Assembly: GCA_002746605.1 (NCBI GenBank)
Contig: PDPT01000051.1
Coordinates: 1-49,006 of the forward strand
Source of the DNA: Ignavibacteriota bacterium
Lineage (GTDB): Bacteria > Bacteroidota > Ignavibacteria > Ignavibacteriales > Melioribacteraceae
Length of the DNA stretch: 49,006 nucleotides
Direction: 5' to 3'
Numbering within the stretch: position 1 is the first letter of the stretch; each line of letters opens with the position of its first letter. Under the pieces are notes generated by a model that worked only from the letters and a program-made list of their open reading frames with translations, was not told the DNA's origin and searched no databases. This document shows, piece by piece, positions 28,712 through 37,217 of this stretch. A program made the translations under genes and the position numbers.

Positions 28712-28969
28712 ATGGAAACTAGAAACGTCAGAAAAACAAGAGTAGGTGTAGTAGTCTCAACTAAAATGAATAAAAGTGTTTTAGTTGCAATGGAAAGAAA
28801 AGTTTCACATCCTATTTATAAAAAATATTATAAAAAGACTACAAAACTCATGGCACACGATGAAAAAAATGAATGTGGCGTAGGTGATACAATTAGGATA
28901 ATGGAAACAAGACCACTCAGCAAAAATAAAAATTGGCGTTTGGTAGAAATTATTGAAAAAGCTAAGTAA
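28712..28969 (+). CDS. rpsQ: 30S ribosomal protein S17 (uS17)
   Basis: OB-fold protein that binds the 16S 5' domain early in assembly. 85 residues. [25 protein letters not shown] (spread over residues 7-31), [19 protein letters not shown] and the segment [20 protein letters not shown] are diagnostic. AGGAGAG lies before the ATG. It follows rpmC by 22 bases and precedes rplN by 27. Confidence 0.97.
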   Translation: METRNVRKTRVGVVVSTKMNKSVLVAMERKVSHPIYKKYYKKTTKLMAHDEKNECGVGDTIRIMETRPLSKNKNWRLVEIIEKAK

Positions 28970-28996
28970 AAGCTTTTATAGGGAGTTTATAATAAA

Positions 28997-29365
28997 ATGA
29001 TACAAGAAGAATCAAATTTAATTGTTGCCGATAACTCAGGTGCACGTAAAGTACGATGTATTAGAGTTTTGGGTGGTAGTAATAGAAGATATGCAGGAGT
29101 TGGTGATCTGGTTGTTGTTAGTGTGAAAGCTGCTCTACCAGGTGGAGGCATAAAAAAAGGAGAAGTTTCTAAAGCAGTTATTGTTAGAACAAAAAAAGAA
29201 GTTAGAAGACCTGATGGTTCTTACATTCGATTTGATGAAAATGCTGCAGTTTTGTTAAACAATCAAGACGAACCAAGAGGAACTAGAATTTTTGGACCTG
29301 TAGCTCGTGAATTACGCGATAAAAAATTTATGAAAATAATTTCACTTGCTCCCGAAGTTTTATAA
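28997..29365 (+). CDS. rplN: 50S ribosomal protein L14 (uL14)
   Basis: Forms an intersubunit bridge and is the target of the silencing factor RsfS in other bacteria. 122 residues. [19 protein letters not shown] starts it, and [15 protein letters not shown] [20 protein letters not shown] and [15 protein letters not shown] complete the typical profile. The full standard length is present. It begins 27 bases after rpsQ and is 12 before rplX. Confidence 0.98.
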   Translation: MIQEESNLIVADNSGARKVRCIRVLGGSNRRYAGVGDLVVVSVKAALPGGGIKKGEVSKAVIVRTKKEVRRPDGSYIRFDENAAVLLNNQDEPRGTRIFGPVARELRDKKFMKIISLAPEVL

Positions 29366-29377
29366 AAAGGAATTTAG

Positions 29378-29704
29378 ATGAAACTAAAAAAAGAAGATAA
29401 TGTAATAGTTATAGCCGGTAACTCTAAAGGAAAAACAGGAAAAATATTAAAAGTTTATCCCAAAGAAAATAGAGTTATAATTGAAGGTGTAAATATTCGT
29501 AAAAGGCATACAAAGCCAAATCAACAAAATCCACAAGGTGGAATTATTGAAAAAGAAGCTCCAATTCACGTATCTAATGTCATGTTATTAGACCCAAAGT
29601 CTAATGAAGCTACAAGAATTGGTAAAAAGATAATTATTGATGATAAAACCGGAAAGAGAAGATCTGTAAGAGTAAGTAAAAAATCCGGCGAAATGTTATC
29701 GTAA
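29378..29704 (+). CDS. rplX: 50S ribosomal protein L24 (uL24)
   Basis: Assembly initiator that binds the 23S 5' end. 108 residues. It contains a KOW motif, [20 protein letters not shown], then [18 protein letters not shown] and the end segment [23 protein letters not shown] precedes the ATG. It lies 12 bases after rplN and 27 before rplE. Confidence 0.97.
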   Translation: MKLKKEDNVIVIAGNSKGKTGKILKVYPKENRVIIEGVNIRKRHTKPNQQNPQGGIIEKEAPIHVSNVMLLDPKSNEATRIGKKIIIDDKTGKRRSVRVSKKSGEMLS

Positions 29705-29731
29705 ACAAAATTTGATTATTGAGAATTATAA

Positions 29732-30370
29732 ATGGCTGAAAAAAAGAAAAAAGAAAAAAAGAAAGTAGAGAAAAAAGAAACAGTAAATACAAGTGTACAA
29801 GAAAAAATAACACCAAGACTGTTTGAAAGATATAAAAATGAAATTGCACCTTCGTTAAAAAAGAAGTTTTCGTATAAAAGTGTAATGGAAGTCCCAAAAC
29901 TGCAAAAAATTGTAATAAATATGGGTGTTGGGGCAGCAGTACAAGATTCTAAAGTGCTTGATGAAGCAATAAAAGACTTGGAAACCATTACTGGACAAAA
30001 AGTCAGCGTACGAACAGCAAAAAAATCAATATCTAATTTTAAGTTGCGCGAAGGTATGAAAATAGGTGCGATGGTTACGCTAAGAAGGGAAAGAATGTAT
30101 GAATTCTTAGATAGATTGATAAGTGTTGCTATGCCAAGAATCAGAGACTTTAGAGGTGTTTCGGATAAATCATTTGATGGAAGAGGTAATTACACTCTTG
30201 GTATTAAAGAACAAATAATTTTTCCGGAAATTAATATTGATAAAGTAACAAAAGTTCTGGGAATGGATGTTACATTTGTAACAAGTTCAAAAACAGATAA
30301 CGAAGCTTTTGAATTATTAAAATCCTTCGGATTTCCATTTAAGAAAAAAGAAATGAATAACGTAAATTAG
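29732..30370 (+). CDS. rplE: 50S ribosomal protein L5 (uL5) with Lys-rich N-terminal extension
   Basis: Part of the central protuberance with 5S rRNA; contacts P-site tRNA. The 212-residue chain is about 30 longer than the usual L5. The extra N-terminal stretch (residues 1-about 30) is almost all Lys and Glu and contains [14 protein letters not shown]. The core begins near [13 protein letters not shown] and shows [28 protein letters not shown] and [19 protein letters not shown] later start that would remove the extension has no visible ribosome site or codon at a fitting place, so the extension is probably translated. Confidence 0.96.
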   Translation: MAEKKKKEKKKVEKKETVNTSVQEKITPRLFERYKNEIAPSLKKKFSYKSVMEVPKLQKIVINMGVGAAVQDSKVLDEAIKDLETITGQKVSVRTAKKSISNFKLREGMKIGAMVTLRRERMYEFLDRLISVAMPRIRDFRGVSDKSFDGRGNYTLGIKEQIIFPEINIDKVTKVLGMDVTFVTSSKTDNEAFELLKSFGFPFKKKEMNNVN

Positions 30371-30381
30371 GGATATAATAA

Positions 30382-30651
30382 ATGGCAAGAAAGTGTTTAA
30401 TAGCAAGAGAAGTCAAAAGACAAAAGTTAGTTGATAAATATGCAAAAAAAAGAAAAGAATTAAAAGAAAAAGGTGATTGGGAAGGTTTACAAAAACTGCC
30501 TAAAAATGCTTCACCGGTTAGGTTAAGAAACAGATGTGTAATGACCGGACGTCCCAGAGGTTATTTTAGAAAATTTGGAGTATCACGTTTAGTATTTAGA
30601 GAATTGGCACTAAAAGGTGAAATCCCAGGAATTAAAAAAGCTAGTTGGTAA
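30382..30651 (+). CDS. rpsN: 30S ribosomal protein S14 (uS14), zinc-free long form
   Basis: Head protein of the small subunit. 89 residues, with the long insertion and no CxxC pairs, so it is the zinc-independent type. [20 protein letters not shown] and [17 protein letters not shown] are diagnostic, and the protein ends GIKKASW. AGGGATATAAT precedes the ATG. It lies 11 bases after rplE and 20 before rpsH. Confidence 0.97.
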   Translation: MARKCLIAREVKRQKLVDKYAKKRKELKEKGDWEGLQKLPKNASPVRLRNRCVMTGRPRGYFRKFGVSRLVFRELALKGEIPGIKKASW

Positions 30652-30671
30652 AAGATAGGAGAAATAATTAA

Positions 30672-31067
30672 ATGTCAGTTACAGATCCGATTGCTGATTT
30701 TTTGACAAGAATTAGAAATGCCATTAATGCAAAGAAGAAATTTGTTGAAATTCCTTCTAGCAAAATGAAATTAGGTATGGCAGAAATTTTAAAAGAAACA
30801 AATTTTATTAAAGATTTTAATGTAATTGAAGATTCTAAACAAAATTTAATTAGAATCCAATTAAAGTATAAAAATGGTGAATCCGCTATAACAGGAATGA
30901 AAAAAATCAGTACACCCGGTTTAAGACAATATGTCGGTAATGATAATTTACCGAGAGTCTTAAATGGACTTGGACTTGCAATTATTTCTACATCCAAAGG
31001 ATTGTTGACTGATAAAAAAGCCAGACAAGAAGCTGTGGGCGGAGAAGTTATTTGTCACATTTGGTAA
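30672..31067 (+). CDS. rpsH: 30S ribosomal protein S8 (uS8)
   Basis: Central-domain assembly protein; in E. coli it also represses the spc operon. 131 residues. [15 protein letters not shown] starts it; [26 protein letters not shown] (spread over residues 79-104) and the end [24 protein letters not shown] match the family. AGGAG precedes the ATG. I did not find an S8 binding-site mimic in the upstream coding sequence, though I could not fold it. Confidence 0.98.
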   Translation: MSVTDPIADFLTRIRNAINAKKKFVEIPSSKMKLGMAEILKETNFIKDFNVIEDSKQNLIRIQLKYKNGESAITGMKKISTPGLRQYVGNDNLPRVLNGLGLAIISTSKGLLTDKKARQEAVGGEVICHIW

Positions 31068-31086
31068 ATTAGTACGGAGTTGAGAC

Positions 31087-31623
31087 GTGTCAAGAGTTGG
31101 TAAAAAACCAATAAATATTAAAGATGTTGAATTTTCCAAAAAAGGAAATACAGTAAAAGTAAAAGGAAAATTTGGCGAATTGGAAAAAACTTTTCATCCA
31201 AACATTACTATTGATGTTGATGGTGAAGAAGTTACAATTAAAAGACCTAATGATTCAAGAGAAAATAGATCATTACATGGTTTAACCAGAGCTTTAGTTA
31301 ATAACATGGTTGAAGGTGTTTCTCAAGGATATTCCAAATCATTAGAAATAGTCGGTGTAGGTTACAGAGCTGAGCTTAAAGGTAAAAATTTATTTTTAGC
31401 TATAGGCTATTCGCATCCGATTTATTTTATACCACCTGAAGAAATTACTTTGGAAGTTCCTGCTGCAACACAAATTAAGATATCCGGTTGTGATAAAGAA
31501 TTAGTTGGTCAAGTAGCTGCAAAGATTAGATCTTTCAGAAAACCTGAACCTTACAAAGGGAAAGGGATAAAATATTCTGATGAAACAATAATCAGAAAAG
31601 CCGGTAAAACAGCAGGCAAATAG
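31087..31623 (+). CDS. rplF: 50S ribosomal protein L6 (uL6)
   Basis: Binds near the sarcin-ricin loop and supports factor binding. 178 residues. SRVGKKPINI starts it; LHGLTRALVNNMVEGVSQG and VGVGYRAELKGKNL are central; the C-terminus has IRSFRKPEPYKGKGIKY. The start is GTG after GGAG. It lies 19 bases after rpsH and 15 before rplR. Confidence 0.98.
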   Translation: MSRVGKKPINIKDVEFSKKGNTVKVKGKFGELEKTFHPNITIDVDGEEVTIKRPNDSRENRSLHGLTRALVNNMVEGVSQGYSKSLEIVGVGYRAELKGKNLFLAIGYSHPIYFIPPEEITLEVPAATQIKISGCDKELVGQVAAKIRSFRKPEPYKGKGIKYSDETIIRKAGKTAGK

Positions 31624-31638
31624 GAGATTTAAGATAAA

Positions 31639-31992
31639 ATGAAAAATAATAGACAAAAAAAGAAGATCAGAATACAAAAAAAATTTCGTGGAACTTCCGA
31701 AAGACCAAGAATTGCAGTTTTTAAGAGTTTAAAACAAGTTTATGCTCAAATAATTGATGATGTAAACGGAGTAACACTGGTATCTGCATCTTCATTATCT
31801 AAAGATATTAGTAGTGATATTGGTAATGCAAAAAATAAAATAGAAAAAAGTAAAGTTGTTGGTAAGTATTTAGCCCAAAAAGCAAAAGATAAAGGCATTG
31901 AAACAGTTGTATTTGATAGAAGTGGTTACAGATACCACGGAAGAATACAAGCAATTGCTGATGGAGCTAGGGAAGGTGGATTAAAATTTTAA
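31639..31992 (+). CDS. rplR: 50S ribosomal protein L18 (uL18)
   Basis: Delivers 5S rRNA to the large subunit. 117 residues. [20 protein letters not shown] near the start, the VYAQIIDD segment and [25 protein letters not shown] at the end are diagnostic. Its stop codon is only seven bases before the start of a tRNA-Gln gene, so the 3' end of its message is likely set by tRNA processing. Confidence 0.98.
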   Translation: MKNNRQKKKIRIQKKFRGTSERPRIAVFKSLKQVYAQIIDDVNGVTLVSASSLSKDISSDIGNAKNKIEKSKVVGKYLAQKAKDKGIETVVFDRSGYRYHGRIQAIADGAREGGLKF

Positions 31993-31999
31993 TTAAAAT

Positions 32000-32070
32000 T
32001 GCCGGATCGTCTAATGGTAGGACAACGGTCTTTGACGCCGTCTGTAGAGGTTCGAATCCTCTTCCGGCAA
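32000..32070 (+). tRNA. tRNA-Gln (anticodon TTG) inside the spc operon
   Basis: Complete cloverleaf: acceptor TGCCGGA/TCCGGCA (the T-A first pair is typical of tRNA-Gln), D-stem GTCT/GGAC, anticodon stem ACGGT/GCCGT around CTTTGAC, a four-base variable loop, T-stem AGAGG/CCTCT around TTCGAAT, discriminator A, no CCA. It sits in the same direction between rplR and rpsE, with 7 bases before and 27 after, so it is almost surely co-transcribed. Confidence 0.95.
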
Positions 32071-32097
32071 CAAAATTCTGAAATTAAGGAGTAGAAA

Positions 32098-32604
32098 TTG
32101 AAACATAAAAAAGTTAGTGGATTAGAGACTTTAAAAGAAAAAGTAGTCCATATTAACAGAGTTGCTAAAGTTGTTAAAGGTGGTAGAAGATTTAGTTTTA
32201 ATGCCATCGTGGTAGTTGGTGATGGTGATGGTCACGTTGGTGTAGGTCTTGGAAAGGCGAATGAAGTAACAGATGCTATTTCTAAAGGTATTGATGATGC
32301 CAAAAAGAATGTTTACAGAATTTCTTTGCATAAAGGTACAATTCCCCATGAGATAATCGGTAAATATGGTGCAGGTAAAGTATTGTTAAAACCTGCTTCT
32401 CCTGGTACAGGATTAATCGCAGGTGGTGGTGTAAGAGCTGTGTTAGAAATGGCTGGTGTTCAAGATATTTTAACAAAATCTTTGGGAAGTAGTAATCCTC
32501 ATAATCAAGTAAAAGCAACTTTACAAGGTTTATTAAGTTTAATAGATGCAAAAAACATGGCAAATAAAAGAGATATTGAGATTAATCAATTATTTGCCGT
32601 ATAA
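32098..32604 (+). CDS. rpsE: 30S ribosomal protein S5 (uS5)
   Basis: Lines the mRNA entry channel and affects decoding accuracy. 168 residues. The N-terminal double-stranded-RNA-like domain shows [19 protein letters not shown], and the C-terminal domain shows [19 protein letters not shown] and [15 protein letters not shown]. The start is TTG with AAGGAG (32086-32091) six bases before it. It follows tRNA-Gln by 27 bases; its own ribosome site would survive tRNA excision, so translation would not be harmed. Confidence 0.98.
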   Translation: MKHKKVSGLETLKEKVVHINRVAKVVKGGRRFSFNAIVVVGDGDGHVGVGLGKANEVTDAISKGIDDAKKNVYRISLHKGTIPHEIIGKYGAGKVLLKPASPGTGLIAGGGVRAVLEMAGVQDILTKSLGSSNPHNQVKATLQGLLSLIDAKNMANKRDIEINQLFAV

Positions 32605-32622
32605 TTAAGGAATTTTTGAAAA

Positions 32623-32805
32623 ATGAAATTAAAAGTTATTCAAATAAAAAGCGTTATAGACAGACCCAAAGATCAAAAGCTTACAATAGAAGCACTTGGT
32701 CTCGGGAGACCTAATTACTCAAAAGTTCATAATGATACTCCGCAAATAAGAGGTATGGTAAATAAAGTTAAGCATTTAGTAAAAATTGAAGAAATTAAGG
32801 ACTAA
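32623..32805 (+). CDS. rpmD: 50S ribosomal protein L30 (uL30)
   Basis: Small large-subunit protein. 60 residues, usual length. VIQIKSVIDRPKDQKLTIEALGL (spread over residues 5-27), RPNYSKVHNDTPQIRGMVNK and the end HLVKIEEIKD are typical. AAGGAA lies about ten bases before the ATG. It lies 18 bases after rpsE and nine before rplO. Confidence 0.96.
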   Translation: MKLKVIQIKSVIDRPKDQKLTIEALGLGRPNYSKVHNDTPQIRGMVNKVKHLVKIEEIKD

Positions 32806-32814
32806 GGTTATAAA

Positions 32815-33273
32815 ATGGATTTTTTAAGTAACTTAAAATATGCTGAAGGTTCAGTAAAAAAAAGAAAAAGAGTAGGCAGGGGCGAAGGTTCCGGTAGAGG
32901 TGGCACTGCTACAAGAGGAATGAATGGTCAAAGATCTCGATCAGGCTTTAAAAGTAGAGCATGGTTCGAAGGTGGGCAAATGCCTTTACAAAGAAGAGTT
33001 CCTAAACGCGGATTCACAAATATCTTTAAAGTTGAATATCAAGCTGTTAATGTAGAAAAGTTACAAAAGTTGGTTGATAACGAAAAAATTAAAGACTTAG
33101 TTAATGCAGAAGTTTTATATAAAAACGGAATTATAAAAAGTATAAATTCTCCTTTCAAAATTTTGGGCAATGGTGAATTGAAAGCAAAATTAATTGTTGA
33201 AACAAACAATTACAGTAAAACTGCAAAAGAAAAAATTGAAAATGCTGGTGGAAGCATAAAAGAGATTAAATAA
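32815..33273 (+). CDS. rplO: 50S ribosomal protein L15 (uL15)
   Basis: Late-assembly large-subunit protein. 152 residues. The extended, Gly/Arg-rich N-terminus shows KRVGRGEGSGRGGTATRG then SRSGFKSRAWFEGGQMPLQR and VPKRGFTN; the C-terminal domain ends KEKIENAGGSIKEIK. The stop is two bases before the secY start, a junction that is common in spc operons. Confidence 0.97.
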   Translation: MDFLSNLKYAEGSVKKRKRVGRGEGSGRGGTATRGMNGQRSRSGFKSRAWFEGGQMPLQRRVPKRGFTNIFKVEYQAVNVEKLQKLVDNEKIKDLVNAEVLYKNGIIKSINSPFKILGNGELKAKLIVETNNYSKTAKEKIENAGGSIKEIK

Positions 33274-33275
33274 TA

Positions 33276-34613
33276 ATGGGAAAAATTCAGGATACTTTTA
33301 GAAATATTTTTAAAATTGAAGAGTTAAGGGATAGAATTCTTTATACTTTGGCTCTTTTGGTTATAGTTCGAGTTGGTGCACATATTACTCTCCCTGGTAT
33401 TGATACATACTTATTATCCGAGGCTATGGCTAATAAAACAACGGATAATTTGCTTGGACTTTATGATATGTTTGCGGGCGGTGCATTTTCGAATGCTGCA
33501 ATTTTTGCGTTAGGAATTATGCCCTACATTTCTGCCTCTATTATCATTCAGCTTGGAGGAGCAGTAATACCCTATTTTCAAAGACTCCAAAAAGAAGGTG
33601 AAGAAGGTAGAAAAAAAATTACTCAACTTACAAGATACGGTACTGTTTTAATTTCGCTATTCCAAGCTCTTGGTGTTGTAACCGGTGTAATTATGAATAC
33701 TTCTGCTAATGGAATGCCTGTAGTTCCAGAAGAAGTTAGAGGATTTGGTTTTATTGTGTCATCTGTAATAATATTAGTTGCAGGAACTGTTTTTATGATG
33801 TGGATGGGTGAGCAAATTACTGAAAAAGGTATTGGTAACGGTATCTCACTTATAATTTTCATTAATATTATTAATAGATTTCCTTTTGCAATCTTAGATG
33901 AGGTAAGATTACTTAATTCCGGTGCAAGAAATATAATTGTAGAAATTGCAATTCTCGTCTTTATGGTTTTTATCATTGCTGGTATAGTGCTAGTTACGCA
34001 AGGTACAAGAAGAATACCTGTACAATATGCGAAAAGGGTTGTAGGCAGAAAAGTTTATGGCGGTGTTACTCAATATATTCCTTTAAGAGTAAATACAGCA
34101 GGTGTTATGCCAATAATTTTTGCTCAAGCTATTATGTTTCTGCCAAGTACTATTTTATCTTTTTTCCCGAATAATGAATTTATACAAAGTTTAGCAGGAT
34201 ACTTTAATTATACATCTTTTACTTATTCATTTATTTATGCCATAATTATTATTTTCTTTACTTACTTTTATACAGCTATTGCTTTTAATCCGCAGGAAGT
34301 TGCAGAAACAATGAAGAAACAAGGTGGCTTCGTACCGGGAATTAGACCCGGAAAACAAACAGCAGATTTTATTGATAATATTTTGACTAAAATAACATTG
34401 CCAGGCTCCATATTTCTTGCAATAGTTGCTATTTTGCCTGCATTTGTTTCAAGAATGGGTGTATCAGGTAGTTTTGCTTCTTTCTTTGGCGGAACAAGTC
34501 TTTTAATTATGGTTGGAGTAGCGCTAGATACATTGCAGCAAATTGAATCTCATCTATTGATGAGGCATTATGACGGCTTTATGAAATCAGGAAAAGTGAA
34601 AGGTAGAAGGTAA
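33276..34613 (+). CDS. secY: Preprotein translocase subunit SecY
   Basis: Main channel of the Sec translocon in the inner membrane. 445 residues with ten membrane segments. LGIMPYISASIIIQL near residue 70, GEQITEKGIGNGISLIIF near 180, the cytosolic loop RRIPVQYAKR near 245 and the C5 loop NPQEVAETMKKQGGFVPGIRPG near 340 are conserved landmarks. It begins two bases after rplO and so is likely translationally coupled to it. Its partner SecE is at 8367-8549. Confidence 0.98.
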   Translation: MGKIQDTFRNIFKIEELRDRILYTLALLVIVRVGAHITLPGIDTYLLSEAMANKTTDNLLGLYDMFAGGAFSNAAIFALGIMPYISASIIIQLGGAVIPYFQRLQKEGEEGRKKITQLTRYGTVLISLFQALGVVTGVIMNTSANGMPVVPEEVRGFGFIVSSVIILVAGTVFMMWMGEQITEKGIGNGISLIIFINIINRFPFAILDEVRLLNSGARNIIVEIAILVFMVFIIAGIVLVTQGTRRIPVQYAKRVVGRKVYGGVTQYIPLRVNTAGVMPIIFAQAIMFLPSTILSFFPNNEFIQSLAGYFNYTSFTYSFIYAIIIIFFTYFYTAIAFNPQEVAETMKKQGGFVPGIRPGKQTADFIDNILTKITLPGSIFLAIVAILPAFVSRMGVSGSFASFFGGTSLLIMVGVALDTLQQIESHLLMRHYDGFMKSGKVKGRR

Positions 34614-34622
34614 AAGGTTTTA

Positions 34623-35384
34623 GTGATTATTCTTAAATCAAAAAAAGAAATAGAAGCAATAAAAGAAAGTTCTAAAATTGTTGCTGAAACACTACAGTTA
34701 GTTAAAAGATATGCTGAAGTTGGTAAAACAACATTGGAATTAGATAAAATTGCAGAAGATTATATCAAAAGTAATGATGCTGTTCCTGCTTTTAAAGGAT
34801 ATTCGCAAGCAGGTGCTATAGATTTCCCGGGAACAATTTGTGCCTCTGTTAACGAAGAAGTTGTTCACGGTATTCCAAGTAGCAGAGTTCTAAATGATGG
34901 AGATATTATTTCTGTAGATGTTGGTGTTATAAAAAACGGATTTTTCGGAGATGCAGCTATCACAATTCCTATTGGAAATGTTGATACAAAAGTATTAAAG
35001 TTGCTTGAAGTTACCGAAAAATCATTATATCTTGGTATTGAAGAAGCAAAAAAAGGAAATAGAATAGGTGATATTTCTTTTGCAGTACAAGAATATGTAG
35101 AAGCTGAAGGTTTCTTTGTGGTTAGAGATTTATGTGGACACGGGGTTGGAAAAAGGCTCCACGAAGACCCCCAAATACCTAATTTTGGAAGTAAAAATAG
35201 TGGAGCAAAAATAAAAAACGGAATGACTTTGGCAATAGAACCTATGATTAATATTGATGATTTTGAGGTTGATGTGGCACAAGACGGTTGGACAATTTTT
35301 AATAAAAGTAAAAAGCCATCTGCCCATTTTGAACATACAATTGCCATTGTTAATGATTATCCTGAAATATTATCGGTTTGTTAA
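34623..35384 (+). CDS. map: Methionine aminopeptidase, type I
   Basis: Removes the initiator methionine from new proteins when the second residue is small. 253 residues of the pita-bread fold. The metal site is visible: VVHGIPSSR (His), DVGVIKNGFFGDAA (two Asp), CGHGVGKRLHEDP (His) and LAIEPM (Glu), with a last Glu in FEHTIAIV. No N-terminal zinc-finger extension is present. The start is GTG, nine bases after secY. Its place between secY and infA is common. Confidence 0.97.
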   Translation: MIILKSKKEIEAIKESSKIVAETLQLVKRYAEVGKTTLELDKIAEDYIKSNDAVPAFKGYSQAGAIDFPGTICASVNEEVVHGIPSSRVLNDGDIISVDVGVIKNGFFGDAAITIPIGNVDTKVLKLLEVTEKSLYLGIEEAKKGNRIGDISFAVQEYVEAEGFFVVRDLCGHGVGKRLHEDPQIPNFGSKNSGAKIKNGMTLAIEPMINIDDFEVDVAQDGWTIFNKSKKPSAHFEHTIAIVNDYPEILSVC

Positions 35385-35387
35385 AAT

Positions 35388-35606
35388 ATGGCTAAACAAG
35401 AATCAATTAAAGTAGATGGTGTTATTACTGAAACGTTACCTAACGCTCACTTCAAAGTGAAATTAGATAACGGACATGAGATTTTAGCACATATCTCCGG
35501 TAAAATGCGAATGCATTTTATCAAAATTTTGGTAGGTGATAAAGTTGCAATAGAATTATCACCGTACGATTTAGATAAAGGTAGAATTACATATAGGTAT
35601 AAATAA
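35388..35606 (+). CDS. infA: Translation initiation factor IF-1
   Basis: OB-fold protein that binds the A site during initiation. 72 residues. [41 protein letters not shown] (spread over residues 8-48) and the end [14 protein letters not shown] are diagnostic. It begins three bases after map, and its stop TAA shares one base with the rpmJ ATG. Confidence 0.98.
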   Translation: MAKQESIKVDGVITETLPNAHFKVKLDNGHEILAHISGKMRMHFIKILVGDKVAIELSPYDLDKGRITYRYK

Positions 35607-35719
35607 TGAAAGTAAGAGCATCTGTAAAAAAAATGTGTGACCATTGCAAAATTATAAAACGTAATGGTACTATTAGAGTGATTTGTAAAAATCCTAAGCA
35701 TAAACAACGTCAAGGATAA
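35606..35719 (+). CDS. rpmJ: 50S ribosomal protein L36 (bL36), zinc form
   Basis: A 37-residue large-subunit protein. [19 protein letters not shown] and [13 protein letters not shown] are diagnostic. Zinc ligands Cys11, Cys14, Cys27 and His32 are all present, so this is the zinc-binding type, unlike the zinc-free L33, S14 and S4 in this window. The start ATG overlaps the infA stop by one base (TAATG), which implies translational coupling. Confidence 0.95.
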   Translation: MKVRASVKKMCDHCKIIKRNGTIRVICKNPKHKQRQG

Positions 35720-35747
35720 ATAAAAAGAAAAGTAGGAGATAAATAAT

Positions 35748-36131
35748 TTGGCTCGGATTGCAGGAATTGATTTACCAAAACAAAAAAAAGTTTATATTGG
35801 ATTAACTTATATTTATGGAATAGGTCAGCACACAGCTTTAGAAATTCTTAAAGAAGCTGAAGTTGACCCTGATAAAAAGGTAATTGATCTTGATGAACAA
35901 GAAGTTGCAAAAATTCGTTCAATTATGACAGCCAATCATAAAGTTGAAGGTTCATTAAGAAGCGAAGTACAGCAAAATATTAAAAGATTAATGGATATCG
36001 GTACTTACAGAGGATTAAGGCACAGAAGAGGTTTACCGGTTAGAGGGCAAAGAACCAAAACAAATTCTCGTACCAGAAAAGGTAAAAAGAGAACAGTTGC
36101 TGGTAAAAAGAAAGCACCGGGTCAAAAATAA
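35748..36131 (+). CDS. rpsM: 30S ribosomal protein S13 (uS13)
   Basis: Head protein that bridges to L5 and contacts P-site tRNA through its basic tail. 127 residues. [21 protein letters not shown] starts it over residues 2-22, [12 protein letters not shown] follows, and the tail has [24 protein letters not shown] over residues 93-116. The start is TTG with AGGAG (35734-35738) before it. It begins the alpha group, 28 bases after rpmJ. Confidence 0.98.
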   Translation: MARIAGIDLPKQKKVYIGLTYIYGIGQHTALEILKEAEVDPDKKVIDLDEQEVAKIRSIMTANHKVEGSLRSEVQQNIKRLMDIGTYRGLRHRRGLPVRGQRTKTNSRTRKGKKRTVAGKKKAPGQK

Positions 36132-36160
36132 AATAATAATTTAGGTATAGGAGTTTAAAC

Positions 36161-36547
36161 TTGGCTAAAGTTACAAGAAAAGCAAAAAAGAAAATTCATG
36201 TTGATGCTGTGGGAATTGCTCATATTAAGGCAACATTTAACAATGTATTAGTAACAATTACTGATGTGTATGGAAATACAATTTCTTGGTCATCCGCAGG
36301 AAAAAACGGATTTAAAGGTTCAAGAAAAAATACCCCTCACGCTGCTCAAGTTACATCTGAAGCTGCAGCAAAAGAGGCGTTTGATTTGGGTCTCAAAAGA
36401 GTTGATGTGTTTGTAAAAGGACCCGGTTCAGGAAGAGATGCTGCAATTAGAGCACTAAATACAGCAGGTTTGCATATAATGTCGATTAAAGATATTACAC
36501 CAATTCCTCATAACGGATGCAGACCTCCAAAACGTAGAAGAGTTTAA
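36161..36547 (+). CDS. rpsK: 30S ribosomal protein S11 (uS11)
   Basis: Platform protein near the mRNA exit. 128 residues. [19 protein letters not shown] near residue 20, [40 protein letters not shown] and the end [17 protein letters not shown] are diagnostic. The start is TTG with TAGGAG before it. It lies 29 bases after rpsM and 20 before rpsD. Confidence 0.98.
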   Translation: MAKVTRKAKKKIHVDAVGIAHIKATFNNVLVTITDVYGNTISWSSAGKNGFKGSRKNTPHAAQVTSEAAAKEAFDLGLKRVDVFVKGPGSGRDAAIRALNTAGLHIMSIKDITPIPHNGCRPPKRRRV

Positions 36548-36567
36548 TTATAAGGATATATAAGTAG

Positions 36568-37179
36568 ATGGCAAGATATACAGGTCCCAAAGCAAAATTA
36601 GTTAGAAAATTTGGTGAAAATATTTTTGGCAACCAGAAATATGATAAAGTATTAAGTAATAAACCTTACGGTCCGGGGCAGCATGGTGCCGGTAGAAAAA
36701 GAGTTTCAGATTATGGTACTCAGTTAAAAGAAAAACAAAAATTGAAAATCATGTATGGTTTATTCGAAAAGCAATTTCGTAATATTTTTAAGAAAGCTGA
36801 TAAGATGAGAGGTATTACAGGTGATAACCTTATACAACTTTTAGAAAGAAGGTTAGACAATACGGTGTATAGATTAGGTTTGGCTATGTCCAGAGCACAA
36901 GCAAGACAATTAGTAAGTCACAGACATTTTACAGTAAACAATAAAATTGTGAATATACCTTCTTATACACTAAAGCCAGGTGATGTTATTTCCGTAAGAG
37001 AAAAAAGCAAAAAAATGGATGTATTCCATAATTCACTTAGAATAAGAAAAACCAATCCTTATGAATGGGTTGAAGTTGAAAAAGCTAATTTAAGCGGTAC
37101 GTTTGTTAAAATTCCTGAAAGAGATGAAATTCCTGTTAATGTTAACGAACAGCTTATTGTGGAATTGTATTCTAAGTAA
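36568..37179 (+). CDS. rpsD: 30S ribosomal protein S4 (uS4), zinc-free form
   Basis: Primary 16S assembly protein; in E. coli it also represses the alpha operon and slows polymerase in rRNA operons. 203 residues. ARYTGPKAKLVRKFGENIF starts it, PYGPGQHGAGRKR follows, and the S4 RNA-binding domain has LERRLDNTVYRLGLAMSRAQARQLVSHRHFTVN over residues 92-124. No N-terminal Cys cluster is present, so it does not bind zinc there. Confidence 0.98.
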   Translation: MARYTGPKAKLVRKFGENIFGNQKYDKVLSNKPYGPGQHGAGRKRVSDYGTQLKEKQKLKIMYGLFEKQFRNIFKKADKMRGITGDNLIQLLERRLDNTVYRLGLAMSRAQARQLVSHRHFTVNNKIVNIPSYTLKPGDVISVREKSKKMDVFHNSLRIRKTNPYEWVEVEKANLSGTFVKIPERDEIPVNVNEQLIVELYSK

Positions 37180-37217
37180 TTTTTTTAAGAAAATTTAAAA
37201 CAGAGGAACATAGATAT

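Noticed and set aside
34865..35347. Open frame of 160 codons opposite map
   Set aside because: Antisense shadow of a clear methionine aminopeptidase gene; composition is Ser/Pro-rich as expected from the reverse frame.
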